Shown here: one piece after another, positions 7,715 to 15,605 of the stretch
How the letters are laid out: every line of letters starts with the position of its first letter
Numbering within the stretch: position 1 is the stretch's first letter
NCBI RefSeq assembly: GCF_004365875.1
Contig: NZ_SODF01000002.1
Location: forward strand, 2,726,982 to 2,790,981
Direction: 5' to 3'
DNA length: 64,000 nt
From: Kribbella kalugense
GTDB taxonomy: Bacteria; Actinomycetota; Actinomycetes; Propionibacteriales; Kribbellaceae
Translations under genes and position numbers: made by a program
The notes under the pieces: generated by a model
Seen by the model: only the letters and a program-made list of their open reading frames with translations
Database searches by the model: none
What the model was told of the DNA's origin: nothing

Positions 7715-7876
7715 AGGGCATCGTGAACCCCTGCGCCTACTGCGCGGCACTCGGCGGGCACCTCGCCGCACTGGAGCGAGGGTCACGATGCTCCGCATCG
7801 AAACCCTCCCTCCAGCGCACCGAGGCACTCCGCCGAGCACCTGCTCGCGACGGCGCAGGGGTTCACGATGCCCTCT
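7713..7876. repeat. 164-bp near-perfect palindromic element between hisG and the PH-domain gene
   Basis: Outer arms are perfect inverted repeats of 25 bp (7713-7737 and 7852-7876; first and last bases A and T). Further in, CTGGAGcGAGGGT (7771-7783) pairs with ACCCTCcCTCCAG (about 7803-7815), and the tip is CGATGC-TCC-GCATCG (7786-7800). All pairings centre near 7793-7795, so the whole element can fold into one long hairpin. It starts in the hisG stop codon and ends three bases before an ATG of the next gene. It resembles a MITE or large REP-type repeat; no second copy was noticed in the window. Confidence 0.8.
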
Positions 7877-7879
7877 GAA

Positions 7880-8338
7880 ATGACCGACCGGCTCTTCACC
7901 TTCTATCCGCGGGTCCTCCCGCTGATGGCGGGGGTGATGGGCCTGTCGCTGATCGCGGTGTTCGGGGTGATCTGGTTCCGGTTGCCGGCGGACTCCAGGG
8001 ACACGTTCAGCTGGTTCCAGCGGCTCACCTTGCTGGCCTTCTTCGGGGCGATCCTGTGGATCCTGTACCGGATGATCACCTTGCGAGTGACGGCGTACGC
8101 CGACGGGTTGCAGGTGCGGAACGTGTTCAAGTCGTACTCGCTGAAGTGGTCGGAGATCAGCGGACTGCGGTTCCGCTCGGGCGACGCGTGGCTGCAGCTG
8201 TTCGATGCCGATGGCAACCGGATCGGCATCCTCGCGATCCAGGCCGCGGAGGGATCCCGGGCGAGCCGCGCCGCGAAGGAACTCGCGGCGGTGGCTCGCG
8301 ACCACGGCGCCGGAGCTAAACGGCCACCGCAAAGCTAG
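7880..8338 (+). CDS. PH-domain-like membrane protein
   Basis: 152 residues from the ATG at 7880; an ATG at 7868 (156 residues) lies inside the arm of the palindrome and adds only MPSE. Two membrane segments (about residues 12-32 and 47-67) are followed by a bacterial PH-like domain (ITLRVTAYADGLQVRN, then LKWSEISGLRF and AWLQLFDADGNRIGIL). Proteins of this type follow hisG in many actinobacteria; their function is unknown. No Shine-Dalgarno is visible, because the palindrome occupies the whole upstream gap. The 3' end overlaps the convergent aldose epimerase by 23 bp. Confidence 0.75.
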   Translation: MTDRLFTFYPRVLPLMAGVMGLSLIAVFGVIWFRLPADSRDTFSWFQRLTLLAFFGAILWILYRMITLRVTAYADGLQVRNVFKSYSLKWSEISGLRFRSGDAWLQLFDADGNRIGILAIQAAEGSRASRAAKELAAVARDHGAGAKRPPQS

Positions 8339-9200
8339 TCGTGTGGGACTCGCCGGGCTTCAGGACGACCAGGTCCTGACCCGTGATGAACGCGTCCGGT
8401 GGGCACGTCATCGGCTCGACGGCCAGCGCCGTACGCCCGACGGCCTCACCGGTGAACAGCTGCATCCACGGGGTGTCGCTGGTCAGGACCGACCGGGCGC
8501 CGCTGTCGGGATCGGTCAGCGAGACCGACCACGCGCCGTCCAACCCGGTGAAGGCGTGGTCGATCGAGGTCGATCCGATCAGTCGGCCGGTGCTGAAGTC
8601 GTACGGCGAGTCGGCGACCGGCGTGAGGCCGATCGGTTGCATGCGGTCTGCGGACACTTCAAGGCGGTCGGAGGCGGTGAACTCGAGCACGCACTCGTCG
8701 ATGGCGCGTCCGACGGACAGGTAGGGGTGAGCGCCGTAGCCGTACGGCGCGTTGTCAGCGCCGACGTTGGTCGCGGTCGCCGTCACGGTGAGCCCGTCGT
8801 CCAACCGGTAGTCCAGCCGGAGATCGAGCTGGTGCAGGTACCCGGGCTGGCCGTGGAGGCGGTTCCCGACCACGAGCGCGGCCGGATCCGAGCCGTCGTC
8901 CACCCGCAGCCAGTTCGCCCACCGGGTCAGCCCGTGGATCGCGTTCTGCCGGGCCGGTTCGGTCAGGTACAGCTGCTGCGCGACGCCCTCGAACGTGTAC
9001 TTCCCGTCGGTGATCCGGTTCGGCCACGGGAACAGGTGCTGCCCGATGCCCGCATGCGCCGCCTCGTCCTCGCCGTACCCGAGCAGGACCGGGCGGCCGT
9101 CGTACGTGAGCCCGCGCAGCCCACCGCCGACGCTGACCACGGTCGCCTCGTACCCGCCGCCGCGGATCGTCCACTGCTCGCCTGATGGCAAAACATTCAT
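8316..9200 (-). CDS. Aldose 1-epimerase (galactose mutarotase family)
   Basis: 294 residues from the ATG at 9200. It interconverts alpha and beta anomers of aldoses. The family's arginine is in FPWPNRI, the catalytic histidine in YGYGAHPYL, another conserved histidine in NAIHGLTRWANW, and the catalytic glutamate in AVEPMTCPPDAF near the C-terminus. In-frame ATGs at 9227 and 9278 would add 9 or 26 residues without family similarity; the latter would leave only two bases to the divergent YciI gene. It is likely transcribed alone. Confidence 0.88.
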   Translation of the reverse strand: MNVLPSGEQWTIRGGGYEATVVSVGGGLRGLTYDGRPVLLGYGEDEAAHAGIGQHLFPWPNRITDGKYTFEGVAQQLYLTEPARQNAIHGLTRWANWLRVDDGSDPAALVVGNRLHGQPGYLHQLDLRLDYRLDDGLTVTATATNVGADNAPYGYGAHPYLSVGRAIDECVLEFTASDRLEVSADRMQPIGLTPVADSPYDFSTGRLIGSTSIDHAFTGLDGAWSVSLTDPDSGARSVLTSDTPWMQLFTGEAVGRTALAVEPMTCPPDAFITGQDLVVLKPGESHTTSFAVAV

Positions 9201-9280
9201 GGTCCAATCCTGACGGACCCTGTCCATCCCGGGCGAACCCATTCGTGGTGATGCTGTAAACACGCTGACAGGAGGCACCG

Positions 9281-9634
9281 ATGAAATACCTGCTGCTGAT
9301 CAACGCCGGAGAGCTCGACCCGGAGAACGCGCCGGTCGGATGTGAGCCGGAGGACTGGATGCGGTTCGACAAGGAGATCACCGAGTCCGGGGTGGTGGTC
9401 GCGTCCGAGTCGCTCGCCGACTTGGTGACCGCGACCCGGGTCCAGGTGGCCAACGACGGCAAGCGGACCGTGACCGATGGACCGTTCGCCGAGACCCGAG
9501 AGGTGCTCGGTGGGATCTACGTGATCGACGTACCGGATCTGGACGTCGCGCTGGACTGGGCGGCGAAGTGCCCGGGTTCGCGCGGCGGTGGGTCGGTCGT
9601 GGTGCGGCCGGTCGCGGAGTTCCCGGGGGCGTGA
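9281..9634 (+). CDS. YciI-like DGPF-domain protein
   Basis: 117 residues. The motif VTDGPFAETREVLGG is the DGPF signature of the YciI-like/DGPF family, which has a ferredoxin-like fold and no settled activity. AGGAGG at 9270-9275 precedes the ATG by 5 bases. It is followed two bases later by an ECF42 sigma factor, the partnership typical of ECF42 sigmas, where DGPF proteins are the known regulated genes. It probably belongs to that sigma factor's regulon. Confidence 0.9.
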   Translation: MKYLLLINAGELDPENAPVGCEPEDWMRFDKEITESGVVVASESLADLVTATRVQVANDGKRTVTDGPFAETREVLGGIYVIDVPDLDVALDWAAKCPGSRGGGSVVVRPVAEFPGA

Positions 9635-9636
9635 CG

Positions 9637-11316
9637 ATGGACCAGGTCGAGGCGGTGTTCCGGGAGGAGCGGGGCCGGTTGCTGGCTGCGCTCGCCCGGC
9701 GGTTCGGGGACCTCGACCTGGCTGAGGAGGTCACTTCGGAGGCGATCGAGGCGGCGCTGGTCCGCTGGCCGGTCGACGGTGTGCCGCCGAACCCGGGCGG
9801 CTGGCTGATGACCACAGCCCGACGGAAGGCGGTCGATCGGCTCCGACGCGACCAGGTGTACGCCGCGAAGCTCGCCGTACTGCAGGTCGACATGGACCGC
9901 GAGGCACCGCAGTCGACCGGGGACGAGTTGCCGGACGAACGGTTGCAGCTGTTCTTCACCTGCGCCCATCCCGCGCTCGCCGCCGAAGACCGGGGTGCGC
10001 TGACGCTGCGCTGTCTGGCCGGTCTGACCACGCCGGAGGTCGCGCGGGCGTTCCTGGTCCCGGCCGCGACGATGGCCAAACGGATCGTCCGGGCGAAGAA
10101 GAAGATCCGGGAGGCACGGATCCCGTTCCGCGTCCCCGGCCCGGACGAGCTGCCGGAGCGACTGCCCGGCGTACTGCAGGTCATCTACTCCGTCTTCACC
10201 GAGGGGTACGCCGCCAGCTCCGGACCGTACCTGCAGCGGCTCGACCTGGCCGAGGAAGCGATCCGGCTGGCCCGAATCCTGCACCGACTGCTCCCCGCCG
10301 AGCACGAGGTCACCGGCCTACTCGCCCTGATGCTGCTGATCCACGCCCGCCGCGACGCCCGCACCGGGCCGGACGGCTCGGTGATCCTGCTCGAGGATCA
10401 GGACCGCCGCCGCTGGGACCACTCGATGATCGAAGAGGGCCGCGAGCTGGTGGTCACCGCACTCACCGGCGGCCCCGCCGGACCGTACTCCGTCCAGGCC
10501 GCGATCGCCGCCCTCCACGACGAGGCCGTCGACTTCACCGGCACCGACTGGCCGCAGATCGTCGCGCTGTACGACGTACTGCTCGAGCTGGACCCGTCGC
10601 CGGTGGTCGCGCTCAACCGTGCGGCCGCGGTCGCGATGCGGGACGGCTTCGAGGCCGGACTGGCCTTGTTCGACGAGCTGGCCGACGAGCCGCGGCTGCG
10701 GGACTATCACCCGTTCGCCCTGGCCCGGGCCGACCTGCTGCACCGGCTCGGACGTTTGCCCGAGGCAACCGCGGCGTACGAACGTGCTCTGACGCTGGCC
10801 GGATCCGAACCGGAACGCGCTCACGCCCGTGACCGGCTGGCGTCGATGCAGCAGACTGAGCCCATGGAGACCGTTTACGAAGCGGCGGGTGGGTCCGAGG
10901 GCATGCTGGCGCTGGCGCGAGCCTGGCACGAGCGGGTGATGGCCGACGAGATCGTCAGCCACGCGTTCCACCCACCGATCGAGCCTGATCATGTCGAGCG
11001 GCTGGCGGCGTACTGGACCGAGGCCCTCGGCGGACCGCAGGCCTACACCGGGGTGTACGGCGACGAGGCGTCGGTGGAGCGCCGGCACAGCGGGAACGGC
11101 GAACACGACGAGATGAACCGGCTCGCGATCGCCTGCTTCGACCAGGCGATGACCGATATCGACCTCACCGATCCCCGGCTTCGCCAGGTCCTGCACGACT
11201 ACTTCGCCTGGGCCACCTTCACGCCGATGTACCAGCACAACGACGAGGTCATCCCGGACGACCTCGCCATCCCGCGCTGGTCCTGGGACGGGATTCAGGA
11301 AGCGGCGGAGTCGTGA
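9637..11316 (+). CDS. ECF42-type sigma factor fused to a group II truncated globin
   Basis: 559 residues from the ATG at 9637. Residues 1-75 are sigma region 2 (AIEAALVRWPVDG, PGGWLMTTARRKAVDRLRR). Residues 110-165 are region 4 (TLRCLAGLTTPEVARAFLV, AATMAKRIVRAKKKI). DUF6596 follows (VIYSVFTEGYAAS, DLAEEAIRLARIL), then a TPR-like stretch to about 405, as in ECF42 sigmas. From Met410 to the end is a truncated-haemoglobin-like domain (MLALARAWHERVMADEIVSH, RRHSGNGEHDEM, YFAWATF, RWSWDG). It is one open frame, with no Shine-Dalgarno at the internal ATG at 10864. It is coupled to the upstream YciI gene. The 3' end overlaps the convergent kinase gene by 22 bp. Confidence 0.9.
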   Translation: MDQVEAVFREERGRLLAALARRFGDLDLAEEVTSEAIEAALVRWPVDGVPPNPGGWLMTTARRKAVDRLRRDQVYAAKLAVLQVDMDREAPQSTGDELPDERLQLFFTCAHPALAAEDRGALTLRCLAGLTTPEVARAFLVPAATMAKRIVRAKKKIREARIPFRVPGPDELPERLPGVLQVIYSVFTEGYAASSGPYLQRLDLAEEAIRLARILHRLLPAEHEVTGLLALMLLIHARRDARTGPDGSVILLEDQDRRRWDHSMIEEGRELVVTALTGGPAGPYSVQAAIAALHDEAVDFTGTDWPQIVALYDVLLELDPSPVVALNRAAAVAMRDGFEAGLALFDELADEPRLRDYHPFALARADLLHRLGRLPEATAAYERALTLAGSEPERAHARDRLASMQQTEPMETVYEAAGGSEGMLALARAWHERVMADEIVSHAFHPPIEPDHVERLAAYWTEALGGPQAYTGVYGDEASVERRHSGNGEHDEMNRLAIACFDQAMTDIDLTDPRLRQVLHDYFAWATFTPMYQHNDEVIPDDLAIPRWSWDGIQEAAES

Positions 11317-11966
11317 GGCGGTAGCGCCACCGACTTCGTGACGAGCTCGATAGCCGGGTTGAACGGGACGGTCGGGTCGCCGTCGATGATCACGTGGGCG
11401 CGCGAACGGGTCGCCTGCTCGGCGAAATGGTCGCGCTCCCAGCGCATCCACTCCAGCCAGTGGTCCCGGAGAGCCTCGCCGTCGCGGTCGATGCCGCGAT
11501 CCAGGCGGACCTCGTTCGAGGTCTCGACCCACAGTCGCAACGACTGCCAGTGGGCCGCGTCCCGGTCGCAGGATGTGACGCCTTCGACGATCAGCAGGTC
11601 CACAGTGTTCGGTACGACGTGGAGCTCGGCGTACGCACCGGCGTACCAGTCGTAGCGGCGGTACCGGCCTTCACGACCGTCCGCGAGCCGTTGCAGCACG
11701 TGGTCGCGGAGCAGACCGAATCCACGCTCGGCTCCGGTCCAGCCGTCGTACAGGTCGTCCATGTGGATGACGTAGGTGTTCAGGTCGCGGGCTTCCGCCC
11801 GGGCCTGCAGGTGTGCGGCGACGGTGGTCTTGCCGGAACCGGCAGGTCCGTCGATGCCGATCAGTCTGGTCCGGCCCAGTTGAGGCGAGCCGGCCTGGAC
11901 GTTGTCCAGCAGCGAGTCGATGGTCAGGGGCGATCCGTGGTCAGCGGACGTGTCAGTTGATTCCAT
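11295..11966 (-). CDS. Uridine-kinase-like P-loop kinase
   Basis: 223 residues. The Walker A motif GPAGSGKT is at residues 40-47, followed by YVIHMDDLYDGW, the DDxY segment of uridine and pantothenate kinase-like enzymes, and LLIVEGVTSC, the Walker B-like strand. The substrate is not known for this actinobacterial subgroup; a nucleoside or small metabolite is likely. The start overlaps the end of the upstream membrane-protein gene by 14 bp, so the two are probably coupled. It converges on and overlaps the ECF42-globin gene. Confidence 0.8.
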   Translation of the reverse strand: MESTDTSADHGSPLTIDSLLDNVQAGSPQLGRTRLIGIDGPAGSGKTTVAAHLQARAEARDLNTYVIHMDDLYDGWTGAERGFGLLRDHVLQRLADGREGRYRRYDWYAGAYAELHVVPNTVDLLIVEGVTSCDRDAAHWQSLRLWVETSNEVRLDRGIDRDGEALRDHWLEWMRWERDHFAEQATRSRAHVIIDGDPTVPFNPAIELVTKSVALPPHDSAAS

Positions 11967-12447
11967 GGCGCTTCAGAATGTCCTCGATCTCGTCGAACTC
12001 CGACGAATCCTGCTGCTTCGCCTTCCCCTTTGACGGCTTGGCAGCTTTGGCCGCATTTGATGTGGTGGCCGAGGCAGGTGCGGGACCTGTCGCGGTCAGC
12101 TCACCCGCGGGCTTCGATTTCTGTGCCTTCGGGGTGTCGCCACGACGGCTGCGGGCCAGGCCGGAGACGACGTACAGCACCACCGAGACGCCGAACAGCG
12201 CAGCGCCTGCCCAGACGGTGGGCGAGAAGATCAGGTGCGTGACCCAGCTCACCGTCGAGCGGACCACATCCCAGACCAGCTCCAGCAGACCGGTCAGATA
12301 CAGCGAGACCGGCAGCAGGGACCAGGCCACACCGCGCGTGCCGGCCGCCACCCCGCGTCGCCGCCAGGCGAACCACGAGCCGATCAGACCGAGCAGCGTG
12401 AGGCCAACGCAGAACGGCAGCAGCGTCAAATCGTTGAAGTCAGGCAC
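11953..12447 (-). CDS. Small integral membrane protein with charged C-terminal tail
   Basis: 164 residues. There are three or four hydrophobic segments in the first 105 residues (LLPFCVGLTLLGLIGSWFAW, a segment near 45-60, and VWAGAALFGVSVVLYVVSGL). An Ala/Lys/Pro-rich linker follows, then the conserved acidic-basic tail SSEFDEIEDILKRHGIN. I know no function. Such proteins with an EFDEIEDILKRHGI end are common in actinobacteria. It is upstream of and overlaps the P-loop kinase by 14 bp. Divergently upstream lies an SseB-like gene, with an 81-bp REP-like element in the gap. Confidence 0.7.
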   Translation of the reverse strand: MPDFNDLTLLPFCVGLTLLGLIGSWFAWRRRGVAAGTRGVAWSLLPVSLYLTGLLELVWDVVRSTVSWVTHLIFSPTVWAGAALFGVSVVLYVVSGLARSRRGDTPKAQKSKPAGELTATGPAPASATTSNAAKAAKPSKGKAKQQDSSEFDEIEDILKRHGIN

Positions 12448-12519
12448 ATACCCAGGCTCGCACAGTCCCGCCCGGAACCAAGAGGGGAACAGCCCTGACA
12501 GGACCCTGAAAGCTCGATT

Positions 12520-12600
12520 GCGGACCGCCAGGCCATCACAACCGGGACCCTGACCCCCGGCTCAGGCGTGGCGGGGCCGATGGGGCGCGATTGTGATGGT
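12520..12600. repeat. REP-like element, copy A (81 bp)
   Basis: It begins GCGGACCGCCAGGCCATCAC and ends GCGATTGTGATGGT. CCATCACAA (12533-12541) and TTGTGATGG (12591-12599) are a perfect inverted repeat. Copy B at 49609-49689 has the same length, a first 22 bases identical but for one, and the same right arm. The middle is diverged. Copy A lies between divergently transcribed genes. Confidence 0.75.
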
Positions 12601-12626
12601 TTGGCAGTCCGGACAATGATGTGGCT

Positions 12627-13130
12627 ATGGAACCAGAGAAGCGCTTGGCCTTCACCGGGTTCGACAACGACGACGGGTCGGCGGATCCTGCGCTGGCGAC
12701 CGCCCTGGCGGAGAGTAACGGGGGAGCGGTACTCGCGGCGCTGACGCAGGCCCGACTGCTGGTTCCGGTGGTGGCGGTGCTCGGCGAGGTCGAGCACGAC
12801 GACAAGGGGCTGGCGCACGACAAGACGTCGGACATGGCCGTCGCGCTGCTCCAGGGACAGGACGGGCGGAACGCGTTGCTCGCGTTCACCAGCACCGAGA
12901 GCCTGGCCGCGTGGAGCCCCGATGCTCGCCCGATGCCGGCCCAGACGCAGCTGATCGCGACCGCGGCGATCCAGGAAGGCGCGGCCGCGATCGTCGTGGA
13001 CATCGCCGGCCCGGCCGCGGGTGTGGTCGAGACCGACGACGTCCGCCACCTCGCCGCCGGTCATCAGGTGATCCGCCTCGAGGACGGCAACTACGCCTGG
13101 GTCGAGCCGGGCGAGTCAGCCGACGGCTGA
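12627..13130 (+). CDS. SseB-family protein
   Basis: 167 residues from the ATG at 12627 (a GTG at 12621 would add two). The order of an N-terminal helical segment with ALATALAESNGGAVLAAL, a beta strand LLVPVVAVLGE, and the later ALLAFTSTESLAAW and AIVVDIAGPAAGVV segments matches the SseB N-terminal domain, found in enhanced-serine-sensitivity and type III effector-related proteins. Its role in actinobacteria is unknown. The 3' end overlaps the convergent ABC permease gene by 15 bp. Confidence 0.75.
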   Translation: MEPEKRLAFTGFDNDDGSADPALATALAESNGGAVLAALTQARLLVPVVAVLGEVEHDDKGLAHDKTSDMAVALLQGQDGRNALLAFTSTESLAAWSPDARPMPAQTQLIATAAIQEGAAAIVVDIAGPAAGVVETDDVRHLAAGHQVIRLEDGNYAWVEPGESADG

Positions 13131-15602
13131 GCTGAGGGCGTCCATCGGCTTGGGTCGCATCGCGATCCGGCCTGCGATGGCGACCGTCGGGACGACCAGG
13201 AGCAGTACGACGGCGATCCAGGCGAGCAGGATCCAGACCGGGCCGGACGGGATCGGCCAGCCGCGGGTCGCCAGCGCGATCGGCAGCACGGTGAACGCGG
13301 CCGTGATCAAGCCGGTCACCAGACCCAACCCCGCGATCAGCAGGCCCTCCAGCCCCAGCATCCGCAACACGTCACGCCTCGTCGACCCGGTCAACCTCTG
13401 CAGCCCGAACTCCCGGCGTCGGTCCAGCACTGCGACAGCGATCGTATTGACCGAGGCGATCGCCGTGTACGCGACCGCGATCGCTGCCAGCAGGTACGCG
13501 ATCCACGCGTCCACTCCGAGCCCGGTGTCCAACCCGTCGGCGAGCAGTTCACGCCCACCGATCGTCGTACCAGGCCACTTCGAGAGGTCCGGGTGCAGCT
13601 TCTCGTTGGTCTTCAGCACGAGCTGACTCGGCAGGCCTGTCGTTGTGTGGGAGGCCAGTAGTTGCGCGGGGAGTAGGAGGGACTCGTAGCCGGATGGTCC
13701 CTCGGCGAGCGCGACCACCTTGACCTTGACCAGTGCGTCGTCGCCCAGCCGCAGTCCGATCTCCGAGCCGACGTCGACCTTGAGCTTCTTCGCCGTACCG
13801 GGTGGCAACGCGACTGTGTCACCGGTCAGGTCGTCCAGCGAACCCTTGGTCACCTTGTCTTTGTAGATCGGGCCGCTCAGACCGAGCAGCGGCCAGGCGT
13901 CGCTGGTGTGTGAGGTGTCGTACGGCTCCTCGATCCAGCCCTTGCTGCGGACGAGTTCGGACGAGGCGGTGACGCCGGGCAGGGAGCTCGCGGCCTTGGT
14001 GAGGGATGCGGGGATGCCGCCGGTGATGACCACGTCGCCGGCCAGGTTGCCGGTGAAGGCGTCGACAGCTGCCTTCTGTTGGGTGGTCTGCGAGTAGATG
14101 TTGCCGATGGCAATCGCCGTGGCGATCGTGATCGGGATCAGGATCGCGCCGAACTGCACCGCGCGTACGCGCAGGTTGATCACGGCCAGGACTCCGCTGG
14201 TACCGCGCTGCTCGACGAGTCGCGTGATCCGTGGGATGAGTGCGCGTTGGATCACCAGCGGGGCCAGGATCGCGGTGGCGATCGAGCCGGTGAGACCGGC
14301 CGGGCCGCCGATCGCGGCAGCGTTGGCCGGACCCATGAACGGTGTCGACAGGGCGATCGCGACGGTGGCTCCGGCGAAGACCAGGCCGATGATGACGCGG
14401 ATCCGGCTGAGTGCCACGTTGGGTACGGCGGCCTCCGCGAGGGCCTGGATCGGACGGATCCGGGACGCCCGGCCGGCTGCGAATCCGACAGTGATCCGCA
14501 GTACCAGGAAGGTCAGGATCGCCGCGCCGGCGAACGGGAGCGGGCCCTGGTCGAAGCGGAGCTGCGAGGGCACGATGCCGCCGTCGGCCAGCATGCCGAA
14601 GATCCAGGTGCCGGCGAACCGACCGCATAGCAGGCCGAGTGCCAGGCCGATCAGACCGACCGTCATCGTCTCGGCGATCACCATCTTGCCGACCTGCCGC
14701 GGGGTCGCGCCGCTTGCCCGCAGCAACGCCAGCTCACGGCGACGTTGCCGGACCGACAGGCCGATCGTCGCCGAAACGACGAGCGCCATCACCACAGCCA
14801 CCATCCCACCGAAGACGCCGGACATGATGATCAACGGCAGACTCGTCGCGATCCCCTGGAACTCAGCGACACCGCGATCGTCGCCCGTGTACGCCTTCAC
14901 ACCGGTGGGGAGCTCGAGCCGCTTCGCCAGGTCGCGAGCCGACGTACCGTCCGAGGGGAACACTCCGATCGCATCCACGCCGACAGGCACATCCGCATCC
15001 GCGAAGAACACTGCGGGTACGTCGACCTGGTGCTGGGCGGCTGCGATCCCGGCGAGCGTGTAGGTCCGGGGCTCGCCGCCGACGGTCACGGTCACGTGGT
15101 CACCGGGCTTGGCTGATCCCGCCAGCCGCTCATCCAGGACGACCTGCCCGCTGCGCGGGGCCCGTCCTGCGGTCAGCCCGTACGGCGTCAGCCCCGCTGC
15201 CGACCAACCGTGCCCGGCAAGCGCCGTACCAAACGGTTTGGTATGGCCCGGCAGTTCATCCGCCGTCGGCGAAGTCAAGTTGACCTCCGCCGGGAAGGAG
15301 CCGTCGGCGATTGTCTTGGCCACGCCTGGGGTGCTGGCGAGTTTGGTGGTCAGGTCTGGGTGTACGCGGTGGCGTTCCGGGAACGCTGCGGAGCCGCTGC
15401 CGTTGGGTGGGTGGTAGGCGGGGTCGCCGGTGACGATGATCGGGGCGGCGGCGAGGCGTTGGGGTGGGGCGTTCAGGCGCAGGCCGGTCTCGAGCAGGCC
15501 GCCGGCCGCGCTGAGTAGCGCGCCGCCGAGCAGGACCGCGATGAAGATCGCGAGGAAGGCCGCGGTCCGGTACCGCAGGGTGGTGACGGCGAGGCGGAAC
15601 AT
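13116..15602 (-). CDS. FtsX-like ABC transporter permease
   Basis: 828 residues. The protein starts with a membrane segment (residues 12-35) and a large extracytoplasmic region. A first FtsX domain follows with three helices around residues 255-385 (LIIMSGVFGGMVAVVMALVV, then the cytoplasmic QRRRELALLRASGATPRQV), and a second copy of the same domain occupies the C-terminus (DRRREFGLQRLTGSTRRDV). This is the double-FtsX permease layout of MacB/LolCDE-type exporters. It is downstream of its ATPase with a 3-bp gap and forms a three-gene operon read from 16777 leftward, facing a TetR regulator. Confidence 0.92.
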   Translation of the reverse strand: MFRLAVTTLRYRTAAFLAIFIAVLLGGALLSAAGGLLETGLRLNAPPQRLAAAPIIVTGDPAYHPPNGSGSAAFPERHRVHPDLTTKLASTPGVAKTIADGSFPAEVNLTSPTADELPGHTKPFGTALAGHGWSAAGLTPYGLTAGRAPRSGQVVLDERLAGSAKPGDHVTVTVGGEPRTYTLAGIAAAQHQVDVPAVFFADADVPVGVDAIGVFPSDGTSARDLAKRLELPTGVKAYTGDDRGVAEFQGIATSLPLIIMSGVFGGMVAVVMALVVSATIGLSVRQRRRELALLRASGATPRQVGKMVIAETMTVGLIGLALGLLCGRFAGTWIFGMLADGGIVPSQLRFDQGPLPFAGAAILTFLVLRITVGFAAGRASRIRPIQALAEAAVPNVALSRIRVIIGLVFAGATVAIALSTPFMGPANAAAIGGPAGLTGSIATAILAPLVIQRALIPRITRLVEQRGTSGVLAVINLRVRAVQFGAILIPITIATAIAIGNIYSQTTQQKAAVDAFTGNLAGDVVITGGIPASLTKAASSLPGVTASSELVRSKGWIEEPYDTSHTSDAWPLLGLSGPIYKDKVTKGSLDDLTGDTVALPPGTAKKLKVDVGSEIGLRLGDDALVKVKVVALAEGPSGYESLLLPAQLLASHTTTGLPSQLVLKTNEKLHPDLSKWPGTTIGGRELLADGLDTGLGVDAWIAYLLAAIAVAYTAIASVNTIAVAVLDRRREFGLQRLTGSTRRDVLRMLGLEGLLIAGLGLVTGLITAAFTVLPIALATRGWPIPSGPVWILLAWIAVVLLLVVPTVAIAGRIAMRPKPMDALSSAVG

Positions 15603-15605
15603 GGG

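Noticed and set aside
4808..8332. A very long minus-strand open frame through the peptidase, the hydrolase, hisE and hisG regions
   Set aside because: Only the last 327 residues resemble a protein family. The rest is antisense to clear genes and reads as low-complexity Arg/Gly/Ala, the usual artefact of high G+C DNA.
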